NCBI GenBank assembly: GCA_016875755.1
Contig: VGOX01000214.1
Coordinates: forward strand, 1-5,073
Length of the DNA stretch: 5,073 nucleotides
From: Chloroflexota bacterium
GTDB taxonomy: Bacteria; Chloroflexota; Anaerolineae; Anaerolineales; Villigracilaceae
Direction: 5' to 3'
Below, one piece after another: positions 1 to 5,073 of the stretch; position 1 is the stretch's first letter, and each line of letters begins with the position of its first letter. The position numbers and the translations under genes were made by a program. The notes beneath the pieces were generated by a model that was given only the letters and a program-made list of their open reading frames with translations, was not told the DNA's origin and did no database searches.

Positions 1-1
1 A

Positions 2-2287
2 AAGTTCGGCATTTTCGGCGACGGTAAAGAGATCGCCCAGCTTGCCATCGCCAGAGCCTTTCAAAAAGGCGACTGGCGCTCAGGCTATTACCGTGACCAG
101 ACCTGGATGTTCATGCTGGGCGTTATGAGCATTCAGGAATTTTTTGCGCAGTTGTATTCACATGCCGATGTCACCTACGACCCCGCCAGCGCGGGGCGGC
201 AGATGAATGCGCATTTTGCCTCGCGCAATTTATATCCCAATGGCTCGTGGCGTCCGCAAACGCAGATGTACAACACCGCATCCGACATCTCCCCCACTGC
301 CGCGCAAATGCCGCGCGCGGTTGGCTTTGCGTATGCATCGGTCATTTATCGAAACGTAAAAGAACTGCAAAACCAAAAGGATTTTTCGAACCACGGCAAT
401 GAAGTTACCTTTGCCACCATCGGGAATGCCTCCAGCGCTGAAGGTTTGTTTTGGGAATCGGTTAACGCCATTGGCGTGTTGAAAGCGCCCGCCATCGTCA
501 CCATTTATGATGACGGCTACGGCATCTCCGTCCCCAATCAGTTTCAGATGGTCAAGGAAAATATCGGCACATTGCTTAAGGGCTTCGAACGCAACCCCAA
601 TGCGCCACTCGAAAAAGTGCAAAACGGCTACGACCATTACACCGTCCATGCGTGGGATTATCCCGCCCTCGTCGAAACCTATCTCAGCGCCGCCGAGATC
701 GCGCGCGAATATCACATCCCCGCTTTGGTGCATGTCATCGACGTGACTCAGCCGCAAGGTCACAGCACTTCGGGCAGTCATGAGCGATACAAGACTCCCG
801 AACGACTCAAATGGGAAGAGGAATTTGACGGACTCAAAAAGATGCGCAAGTGGATGACGGACAACCGCATCATTTCCGCGCCCGAGCTTGATTCTCTCGA
901 AAAAGCAGATTACGACACTGTAGAGGGATTCCGCAAAGCGGCATGGGATGCGTATCTCTCCCCCATCACGGAAGAGCGCAACCAAGTCATGGACATGCTC
1001 GACGAGATCGCGTCCACGTCGAACCATGTGGCAGAGTTGAGGCTGCTCCGGGATCGGCTGGCAACTCTTCCGTCGTATACGAGGCGTGACATCCACTCCA
1101 TTGCACATGAAGCCTTGCGCCTCCTGCGTGATGAGTCGCATCCCTCCAAACAAGTCCTCATTCAATGGAAACACGAGAACAATGCGGTGAACGTGGATCG
1201 CTACGGATCGCATTTGTATTCGGGCACGGCCATGAAAGTGGAAGAAGTGAAGCCTGTGTATGATGCGAAGTCACCGACGATGTTCGGCTTCGAAGTGGTC
1301 AACGCCGCCTTCGATGCCGCGCTCGCACGCGACCCGCGCCTGATCGCCTTCGGTGAAGATGTTGGCAAACTCGGTGACGTGAACCAGGGTTTCAAGGGCA
1401 TGCAGGAAAAATACGGCGCCATGCGCGTGACTGATACAGGCATCCGCGAAGCGACCATTCTCGGTCAAGCCATCGGCATGGCAATGCGTGGACTTCGTCC
1501 AATTGCGGAGATTCAGTATCTCGATTATGTCTTGTATGCCTTGCAGATCATGAGCGACGATCTGGCGACTCTCCACTGGCGCACCGCTAGCGGACAAAAA
1601 GCACCCGTCATTGTTAGAACTCGTGGTCACAGACTTGAAGGCGTGTGGCACGCAGGGTCGCCCATGTCTGGTATTTTGAGTCTCACACGCGGCATGTATG
1701 TTTTGGTTCCGCGCGACATGACTCGCGCTGCTGGCTTTTACAACACCCTCTTGAAATCCGATGAACCTGCAATCGTGGTCGAAGTATTGAACGGCTACCG
1801 CGTCAAAGAACGCTTGCCTGAAAATATCAGTGAAATCAGCATGCCGCTCGGTGTCCCTGAAACCATCCGCGCAGGCAAGGATGTGACCATCGTTACCTAC
1901 GGTGCATGTTGTCGTATCGTGATGGATGCCGCGGAAAAATTAAACAAAGTTGGCATCGACGTGGAAGTTATCGACGTCCAATCGCTGATGCCGTTCGATA
2001 TTCACGGTCATATCGTCGAGTCGCTGAAGAAAACCAATCGCATTATTTTCATCGATGAAGACGTCCCTGGTGGAGCGACGGCTTACATGATGCAGGAAGT
2101 CATCGAAAAGCAAGGCGGTTATTTCTATTTAGACTCGCCCGCAAGAACATTATCCGCCAAAGCACATCGTCCTGCGTATGGTTCGGATGGAGACTATTGG
2201 TCCAAGCCAAATCCTGAGACGGTGTTTGATGCTGTGTATGACATGATGCACGAAGTTGATCCAAACGCTTATCCAAAATTCGATTAA
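2..2287 (+). CDS. 2-oxo acid dehydrogenase E1, fused alpha/beta subunits (5' partial)
   Basis: This is the thiamine-diphosphate-dependent E1 of a pyruvate or branched-chain 2-oxo acid dehydrogenase complex. It decarboxylates the 2-oxo acid and transfers the acyl group to the lipoyl arm of E2 in the cytoplasm. The frame is open from base 2, and the residues before the first ATG (107) already match the family (GDGKEIAQ, then GYYRDQT). The true start therefore lies upstream, and 761 residues are visible. The alpha half covers about residues 1-400. It has a cofactor motif beginning GNASSAEG (Asn at 142), then DDGYGISVP (170-178), and the active-site loop GHSTSGSHERYK (His 254). The beta half starts near residue 411. 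It has GEDVG with the presumed cofactor-activating Glu at 452, WHAGSP (His 550) and the C-terminal FIDEDVPGGATAYM and HRPAYGSDGDY blocks. GNA and DD replace the textbook GDG and NN. Fused E1s usually carry GDA and DD as I recall them, so only the Asn looks odd. E2 follows directly. Family certain; substrate unresolved. Confidence 0.95.
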   Translation, partial: KFGIFGDGKEIAQLAIARAFQKGDWRSGYYRDQTWMFMLGVMSIQEFFAQLYSHADVTYDPASAGRQMNAHFASRNLYPNGSWRPQTQMYNTASDISPTAAQMPRAVGFAYASVIYRNVKELQNQKDFSNHGNEVTFATIGNASSAEGLFWESVNAIGVLKAPAIVTIYDDGYGISVPNQFQMVKENIGTLLKGFERNPNAPLEKVQNGYDHYTVHAWDYPALVETYLSAAEIAREYHIPALVHVIDVTQPQGHSTSGSHERYKTPERLKWEEEFDGLKKMRKWMTDNRIISAPELDSLEKADYDTVEGFRKAAWDAYLSPITEERNQVMDMLDEIASTSNHVAELRLLRDRLATLPSYTRRDIHSIAHEALRLLRDESHPSKQVLIQWKHENNAVNVDRYGSHLYSGTAMKVEEVKPVYDAKSPTMFGFEVVNAAFDAALARDPRLIAFGEDVGKLGDVNQGFKGMQEKYGAMRVTDTGIREATILGQAIGMAMRGLRPIAEIQYLDYVLYALQIMSDDLATLHWRTASGQKAPVIVRTRGHRLEGVWHAGSPMSGILSLTRGMYVLVPRDMTRAAGFYNTLLKSDEPAIVVEVLNGYRVKERLPENISEISMPLGVPETIRAGKDVTIVTYGACCRIVMDAAEKLNKVGIDVEVIDVQSLMPFDIHGHIVESLKKTNRIIFIDEDVPGGATAYMMQEVIEKQGGYFYLDSPARTLSAKAHRPAYGSDGDYWSKPNPETVFDAVYDMMHEVDPNAYPKFD

Positions 2288-2288
2288 T

Positions 2289-2348
2289 CACAAAGTAGCA
2301 TGAAGTGTCACAAAGGTTTTCCTTTGTGTTCCTTCGTGACTCTTCGTG
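2289..2348. repeat. Imperfect 28-bp-arm palindrome between E1 and E2 genes
   Basis: The spacer between E1 and E2 is filled by two 28-base arms (2289-2316 and 2321-2348) separated by TTTT. About 20 of 28 positions pair, plus two G-U wobbles. The innermost 8 bp are perfect (cacaaagg / cctttgtg). The right arm is also a degenerate decamer array with three copies at 2321, 2331 and 2341 (core cYttYgtg). No T-tract follows, so it does not look like an intrinsic terminator. The E2 ribosome-binding site (gagga, 2356-2360) lies 8 bases beyond the stem and would stay exposed. It may be an intercistronic mRNA stability or processing hairpin, or a copy of a dispersed palindromic repeat. The role is inferred only. 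Confidence 0.6.
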
Positions 2349-2364
2349 GTGAAAAGAGGAAATT

Positions 2365-3603
2365 ATGGCGACAAAAGTTTTAGTTCCAAGGCTCGGCGAA
2401 GGCGTGGACGAAGTTACCGTCACAAAATGGCTTAAGCAAGAGGGTGACACCATCCATGAGTTGGAACCGTTGCTTGAAGTTAATACCGATAAGGTTGATA
2501 CCGAAATCCCTGCCCCGGCGACGGGAACGGTCTTGAAAATCATTACACAAGAAGGTATCGCTGCAAAAGTCGGCGAACTGCTGGCGATCATTGGAAAGCC
2601 CGGGGAATCGGTGGATGTTTCGAGTGTTCCAGTGGTGATTGAGTCAAAAGTCGAAAGTCAAAAGTCCGAAGTGCAACCTAAGACCTTAGACATTCGTCCT
2701 TCGACCGATCTCGGCTTCATCTCCCCCGTCGTGGCAAAGATTGCCACCGAGCATGGCGTGGACTTGTCCCAAGTTAACGGCACGGGGTTGAATGGACGTA
2801 TTACGAAGAATGATGTGTTGAACTACGTGTCTTCGGGTCAAAAGTCACAAGTCAAAAGTCAGCCTATGGTCAATCGTCCATCGTCAATCGTCGCACCCGC
2901 CGAAGGCGACCAAATCATCAAACATTCCACCATGCGCAAATCCATTGCACAGCACATGGTTGAGTCCAAGCACACCTCGCCGCATGTGTTGACGGTGATG
3001 GAAGCAGACATGTCGCGTGTGTCCAAGCATCGTGCCGCGAATAAAGCCGCTTTCGAGCGCGATGGCGTCAATTTGACGTTCACAGCGTATTTTATGATGG
3101 CAATTGTGGCAGGATTGAAAGCCTACCCGCAGACCAACTCCTCATGGACGGACGAAGGGCTGCTAGTTCACAAAAACGTCAATATCGGCATGGCAGTTTC
3201 ATTGGGTGAAGATGGCTTAATTGTGCCTGTCATCAAAAAAGCGGAAGATCTATCCCTGCTGGCGATGGCACGTGCTGTCAATGACCTTGCCAACCGCGCA
3301 CGGACAAAGAAACTCCAACCTGATGAAGTAAAGGGCGGCACGTTCACACTCACCAACCACGGCGTTAGCGGATCGCTTTTCGCTTTCCCTGTTATCAACC
3401 AACCGCAAGCAGGTATTCTCGGTGTAGGTGCGATGCAAAAACGTGTCGTAGTCATTCCCGCTAAAGACGGGACAAGTGACGATGCCATTGCCATCCGCCC
3501 GATGGTGTACATGTCGTTTGTGTTCGATCACCGCATTCTTGACGGCGCTTCGGCGGATTGGTTCCTTGCAAAGGTCAAGGATACGTTGGAGAATTGGGCA
3601 TGA
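2365..3603 (+). CDS. Dihydrolipoamide acyltransferase (E2) of a 2-oxo acid dehydrogenase complex
   Basis: E2 forms the core of the complex. It receives the acyl group from E1 on its lipoyl lysine, transfers it to CoA and anchors E1 and E3. The 412-residue length is normal for a one-lipoyl-domain E2. Residues 1-80 are the lipoyl domain, with the lipoylated Lys 43 in NTDKVDTEIPAP. Residues 118-155 are the peripheral-subunit-binding domain (starting FISPVVAKIA, with GTGLNGRITKNDV). Residues 184-412 are the catalytic core, with TFTLTNHG (326-333) and the DHRILDG active-site motif (His 389, Asp 393). The two linkers, about 82-117 and 156-183, are encoded partly by tandem heptamer DNA repeats. The ATG at 2365 is preceded by gagga four bases upstream, and the lipoyl fold begins at once, so the start is secure. 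It lies 77 bp after E1, and its stop overlaps the next gene. Acyl specificity is not determined. Confidence 0.96.
   Translation: MATKVLVPRLGEGVDEVTVTKWLKQEGDTIHELEPLLEVNTDKVDTEIPAPATGTVLKIITQEGIAAKVGELLAIIGKPGESVDVSSVPVVIESKVESQKSEVQPKTLDIRPSTDLGFISPVVAKIATEHGVDLSQVNGTGLNGRITKNDVLNYVSSGQKSQVKSQPMVNRPSSIVAPAEGDQIIKHSTMRKSIAQHMVESKHTSPHVLTVMEADMSRVSKHRAANKAAFERDGVNLTFTAYFMMAIVAGLKAYPQTNSSWTDEGLLVHKNVNIGMAVSLGEDGLIVPVIKKAEDLSLLAMARAVNDLANRARTKKLQPDEVKGGTFTLTNHGVSGSLFAFPVINQPQAGILGVGAMQKRVVVIPAKDGTSDDAIAIRPMVYMSFVFDHRILDGASADWFLAKVKDTLENWA
2643..2670 (+). repeat. Heptamer tandem repeat array A inside E2 linker 1
   Basis: Four 7-bp units occur in a row: gtcaaaa, gtcgaaa, gtcaaaa, gtccgaa. A decayed fifth (gtgcaac) may follow at 2671-2677. 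Because 7 is not a multiple of 3, successive units are read in different frames and give a charged, Ser/Lys/Glu/Gln-rich peptide (SKVESQKSEV, residues 94-103). This sits in the flexible linker between the lipoyl and subunit-binding domains. Confidence 0.8.
2837..2896 (+). repeat. Heptamer tandem repeat arrays B and C inside E2 linker 2
   Basis: Array B (2837-2864) has units gtcaaaa, gtcacaa, gtcaaaa, gtcagcc, the same family as the array in linker 1. After a 4-base phase slip comes array C (2869-2896) with units gtcaatc, gtccatc, gtcaatc, gtcgcac, a second family sharing only the gtc head. Together they encode about residues 158-177 (GQKSQVKSQP, then NRPSSIVA), in the linker between the subunit-binding domain and the catalytic core. 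Confidence 0.8.
3588..3591 (+). promoter_or_regulatory. Ribosome-binding site deciding the methyltransferase start
   Basis: The ggag at 3588-3591 lies 8 bases before the ATG at 3600, inside the last codons of E2. It supports starting the methyltransferase at 3600 rather than at the in-frame ATG at 3558. The earlier ATG would add 14 residues encoded entirely within the conserved E2 C-terminus and unlike any methyltransferase N-terminus. Confidence 0.6.
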
Positions 3604-4217
3604 CCAATTTCGATGAACGCGCAAAAGCCTGGGACTCGGATCCTAAAAAAGTAAAGCGTGCCTTTGATGTGGCAAATGCCATTCGGGAATTGATCCCGCT
3701 TTCAAGGGAGATGACTGCTTTTGAGTACGGATGCGGCACGGGTCTATTGAGCTTCGAACTCAAGGATGAGTTTCGTCAGATCACTTTGGCAGACACATCC
3801 CAGGGCATGCTGGAGGTGTTGAAGGAAAAAATTTCTGTTTCTGGCGTAACGAACATGAATACGCTCCGCCTCGACCTGATCATAGATCCGATACCTGCCG
3901 AAAAGTTTAATATTACCTACTCCCTGCTTACCCTGCATCACATCCATGATGTCCACTCCATTCTAAGGAAGTTCCATGAACTCCTTCTTCCACACGGTAT
4001 TCTGCTCATCGCAGACCTCGACAAAGAAGATGGCAGTTTCCATACCGATGAAACAGAGGACGTACACAAAGGATTTTCTCGCAGCGAACTACATACATGG
4101 GTGGAGGAAACAGGATTCGAAGATGTACGGTTCTCCACTGCCCACGTCATTCGCAAGGAAATCGCGGGTATAGAAAAAGAGTTTCCAGTATTTCTTCTGC
4201 ATGCAAAAAAGGTGTAG
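3600..4217 (+). CDS. Class I SAM-dependent methyltransferase, substrate unknown
   Basis: A 205-residue soluble Rossmann-fold methyltransferase of the Methyltransf_11/25 (UbiE-like) type, which transfers a methyl group from S-adenosylmethionine. The N-terminus (FDERAKAWDSDP) is a typical opening for this group. SAM-binding motif I is EYGCGTGLL (42-50). Asp 65, after the second strand, is placed to hold the SAM ribose. Asp 92 is in the expected adenine-side region, and the post-motif block LHHIHD is at 112-117, followed by strand GILLIADLDKEDG. A C-terminal segment near 162-175 (FSRSELHTWVEETGF) is also family-typical. The ATG overlaps the E2 stop as ATGA, so the two genes are probably translationally coupled. 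Nothing in the sequence shows the substrate. A link to the dehydrogenase complex rests on position only; a small molecule, quinone or lipid is equally possible. Confidence 0.9.
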   Translation: MTNFDERAKAWDSDPKKVKRAFDVANAIRELIPLSREMTAFEYGCGTGLLSFELKDEFRQITLADTSQGMLEVLKEKISVSGVTNMNTLRLDLIIDPIPAEKFNITYSLLTLHHIHDVHSILRKFHELLLPHGILLIADLDKEDGSFHTDETEDVHKGFSRSELHTWVEETGFEDVRFSTAHVIRKEIAGIEKEFPVFLLHAKKV

Positions 4218-4261
4218 GCGCAAATTCCATCCGAAAATAACCTGAGATCAAGGAATGGTTC

Positions 4262-4738
4262 ATGAGCAACGACCATAAAGACGCTCCAAATTTTAACAAA
4301 CATATCCATCCACCGATTGTCGCGTTGATCTTTATCACAATGGCCCACCTGCTCGGATGGTTCGTCCGCGTGCCATTTATCGTGCCAGATTTTATGGAAA
4401 ATGTGGGCTTTGGATTAATCGTTGTCGGATTTTTTCTTGCCGTTGCGGCTTTCTTGGAGTTCAGAAAATCGCACACAACGCTTGACCCGCATGGCTCGGT
4501 CAAAGTGTTGGTGACCAACGGCGTGTTTCGCGTCACACGCAACCCGATCTATCTCGGATTTTTATTAATGGTGATCGGCTTCCCATTGAATGCTGGATTG
4601 TATTCGGGAGTCTTGGTCGCGCCATTTTTCATGGTCACGGTGAATCAATTGGTGATAGAAAAGGAAGAAGCTTATCTGGAGAAAAAATTCGGGGAGGCAT
4701 ATACAGGCTACAGGTCCAGAGTGAGGCGCTGGTTGTAA
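4262..4738 (+). CDS. Integral-membrane methyltransferase, isoprenylcysteine carboxyl methyltransferase/PEMT-like
   Basis: A 158-residue membrane protein of the ICMT/phospholipid methyltransferase-like superfamily, which methylates membrane-embedded or lipophilic substrates using SAM. Hydrophobic segments lie at about 19-37, 47-66 and 99-132, the last probably a helical hairpin. The C-terminal signature is clear: TNGVFRVTRNPIYLG (85-99), where RNPIY matches the family's R-H/N-P-x-Y motif. It is followed by the SAM-pocket tail EKEEAYLEKKFGEAYTGY (133-150), ending in basic RSRVRRWL. The usual final Pro of VPR is replaced (VRRW). The start at 4262 has AGGA at 4251-4254 with 7-base spacing. It follows the soluble methyltransferase by 44 bp with no visible terminator, so it is probably in the same transcript. 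Bacteria have no prenylated CAAX proteins, so the eukaryotic family name should not be read as the reaction. The true substrate is unknown. Confidence 0.9.
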   Translation: MSNDHKDAPNFNKHIHPPIVALIFITMAHLLGWFVRVPFIVPDFMENVGFGLIVVGFFLAVAAFLEFRKSHTTLDPHGSVKVLVTNGVFRVTRNPIYLGFLLMVIGFPLNAGLYSGVLVAPFFMVTVNQLVIEKEEAYLEKKFGEAYTGYRSRVRRWL

Positions 4739-4742
4739 ATAC

Positions 4743-4934
4743 CTATCCAAGAAATGGGATATTTTTTATCAGCATATTAATTAATTTTGAATTCGTCGAA
4801 ATCGAAATAAGGGTTCCTAGCAGAACCGATATAGCTGCAAGAATGAGACCCAATAAACTGAATATTTGTTTCCCGGTATGGGTATGTCTCAGAGAATGAA
4901 ACCCCTGCCAAAACCCAATCACACTGAGCATCAT
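4743..4934 (-). CDS. Small hypothetical membrane protein, possibly the 3' remnant of a larger gene
   Basis: A minus-strand ORF of 63 residues from the ATG at 4934, converging on the operon and ending 4 bp from its last stop. It has two hydrophobic stretches (about residues 2-13 and 24-46). The layout, a GFWQGF-type helix, a short basic loop (HSLRHTHTGKQ), then a Gly/Leu/Ile-rich helix, recalls DUF4190-like two-helix proteins; this is resemblance only. No ribosome-binding site precedes the ATG. The frame stays open upstream to a TGA at 4989-4991, and that extension (GLIRYIGDFLPAF) is also hydrophobic and protein-like. The real gene may therefore have begun further upstream and been frameshifted. 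The composition and convergent placement make a real gene plausible, but it could be degenerate. Confidence 0.4.
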   Translation of the reverse strand: MMLSVIGFWQGFHSLRHTHTGKQIFSLLGLILAAISVLLGTLISISTNSKLINMLIKNIPFLG

Positions 4935-4950
4935 AAAGGCGGGAAGGAAA

Positions 4951-5073
4951 TCACCGATATAACGTATGAGTCCTCTGCAAGAAGCCGTTCATTAATAGCC
5001 AAAACTTGGGCTGAAAACCAGCCGGGAGCGTAGCCAGCGCGCCGAAAAAACGAAAAAAGAAACCACGGCGGCG
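4951..5073 (-). other. Minus-strand open frame entering from the window edge
   Basis: Reading leftward from base 5073, a frame is open for 40 codons (starting RRRGFFFRFFGALATLPAG, later FWLLMNGFLQ) and stops with TGA at 4951-4953. It is offset by one base from the membrane ORF to its left and overlaps that ORF's open extension over 36 bases (4953-4988). A gene frameshifted between 4953 and 4988 would give this pattern. The outer part also contains a duplicated octamer (cgaaaaaa on the plus strand, 5043-5058) and a GC-rich block, so it could equally be a dispersed repeat rather than coding DNA. I recognise no family. Confidence 0.25.

Noticed and set aside
107..109. ATG at 107 as the start of E1
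   Set aside because: The frame is open from base 2, and the preceding 35 codons encode conserved E1 sequence, including YYRDQ. The Met is internal.
230..1213. A 327-codon antisense open frame inside the E1 alpha half
   Set aside because: It lies opposite a strongly conserved enzyme and its translation has no recognisable domain. It is a codon-bias shadow.
2309..2328. Perfect 8-bp hairpin as a rho-independent terminator after E1
   Set aside because: No T-run follows the stem (next bases ttcc), and E2 must be made with E1.
2100..2591. 163-codon antisense frame across the E1-E2 junction
   Set aside because: It overlaps the ends of two certain genes and the palindrome, with no recognisable protein features.
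2643..2896. Repeat arrays as a CRISPR
   Set aside because: Units are 7 bp without spacers and lie inside a coding sequence.
3558..3560. Earlier ATG for the methyltransferase
   Set aside because: It would place 14 extra residues over the conserved E2 C-terminus. The ATG at 3600 has a well-spaced ribosome-binding site and a family-typical N-terminus.
4812..4827. Hairpin ggttc-6-gaacc as an operon terminator
   Set aside because: Only a 5-bp stem without a T-tract, and it lies within the minus-strand ORF.

Overview
The window carries a short plus-strand gene cluster, probably one operon, followed by a converging and poorly preserved minus-strand region. The organism looks like a mesophilic, moderate-GC bacterium, most likely of the Chloroflexota class Anaerolineae. 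This placement is inferred. It rests on a fused alpha/beta 2-oxo acid dehydrogenase E1 (also common in Bacteroidetes), the style of the E2 sequence, and short heptamer repeats of the gtcaaaa / gtcMATC type. No rRNA or other marker gene is present to test it.

Layout. Positions 2-2287 (+) hold a 5'-truncated gene for a thiamine-diphosphate-dependent 2-oxo acid dehydrogenase E1 with alpha and beta halves in one chain. After a 77-bp spacer dominated by an imperfect palindrome (2289-2348), positions 2365-3603 (+) encode the lipoyl-bearing E2 acyltransferase. E2 shows the full order of lipoyl domain, linker, peripheral-subunit-binding domain, linker and catalytic core. Both linkers carry tandem 7-bp DNA repeats. 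A class I SAM-dependent methyltransferase (3600-4217, +) starts inside the E2 stop codon (ATGA overlap). After 44 bp comes a small integral-membrane methyltransferase of the isoprenylcysteine carboxyl methyltransferase/PEMT type (4262-4738, +).

The last 335 bp have no plus-strand gene. A short two-helix membrane ORF (4743-4934, -) converges on the operon and ends 4 bp from it. It lacks a convincing start, and a second minus-strand frame coming in from the window edge overlaps its upstream extension. Together these suggest a frameshifted or truncated gene, or the edge of a repeated element.

How the genes work together. E1 decarboxylates a 2-oxo acid and reductively acylates the E2 lipoyl group, and E2 passes the acyl group to CoA. 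The E3 (dihydrolipoyl dehydrogenase) that reoxidises the lipoyl group is not in the window. The substrate (pyruvate or a branched-chain 2-oxo acid) cannot be read from sequence alone. The two methyltransferases are tied to the complex only by position; their substrates are unknown. I see no clearly new system. The points most worth checking are the repeat-built E2 linkers, the altered metal-binding motif in E1 and the broken minus-strand end.
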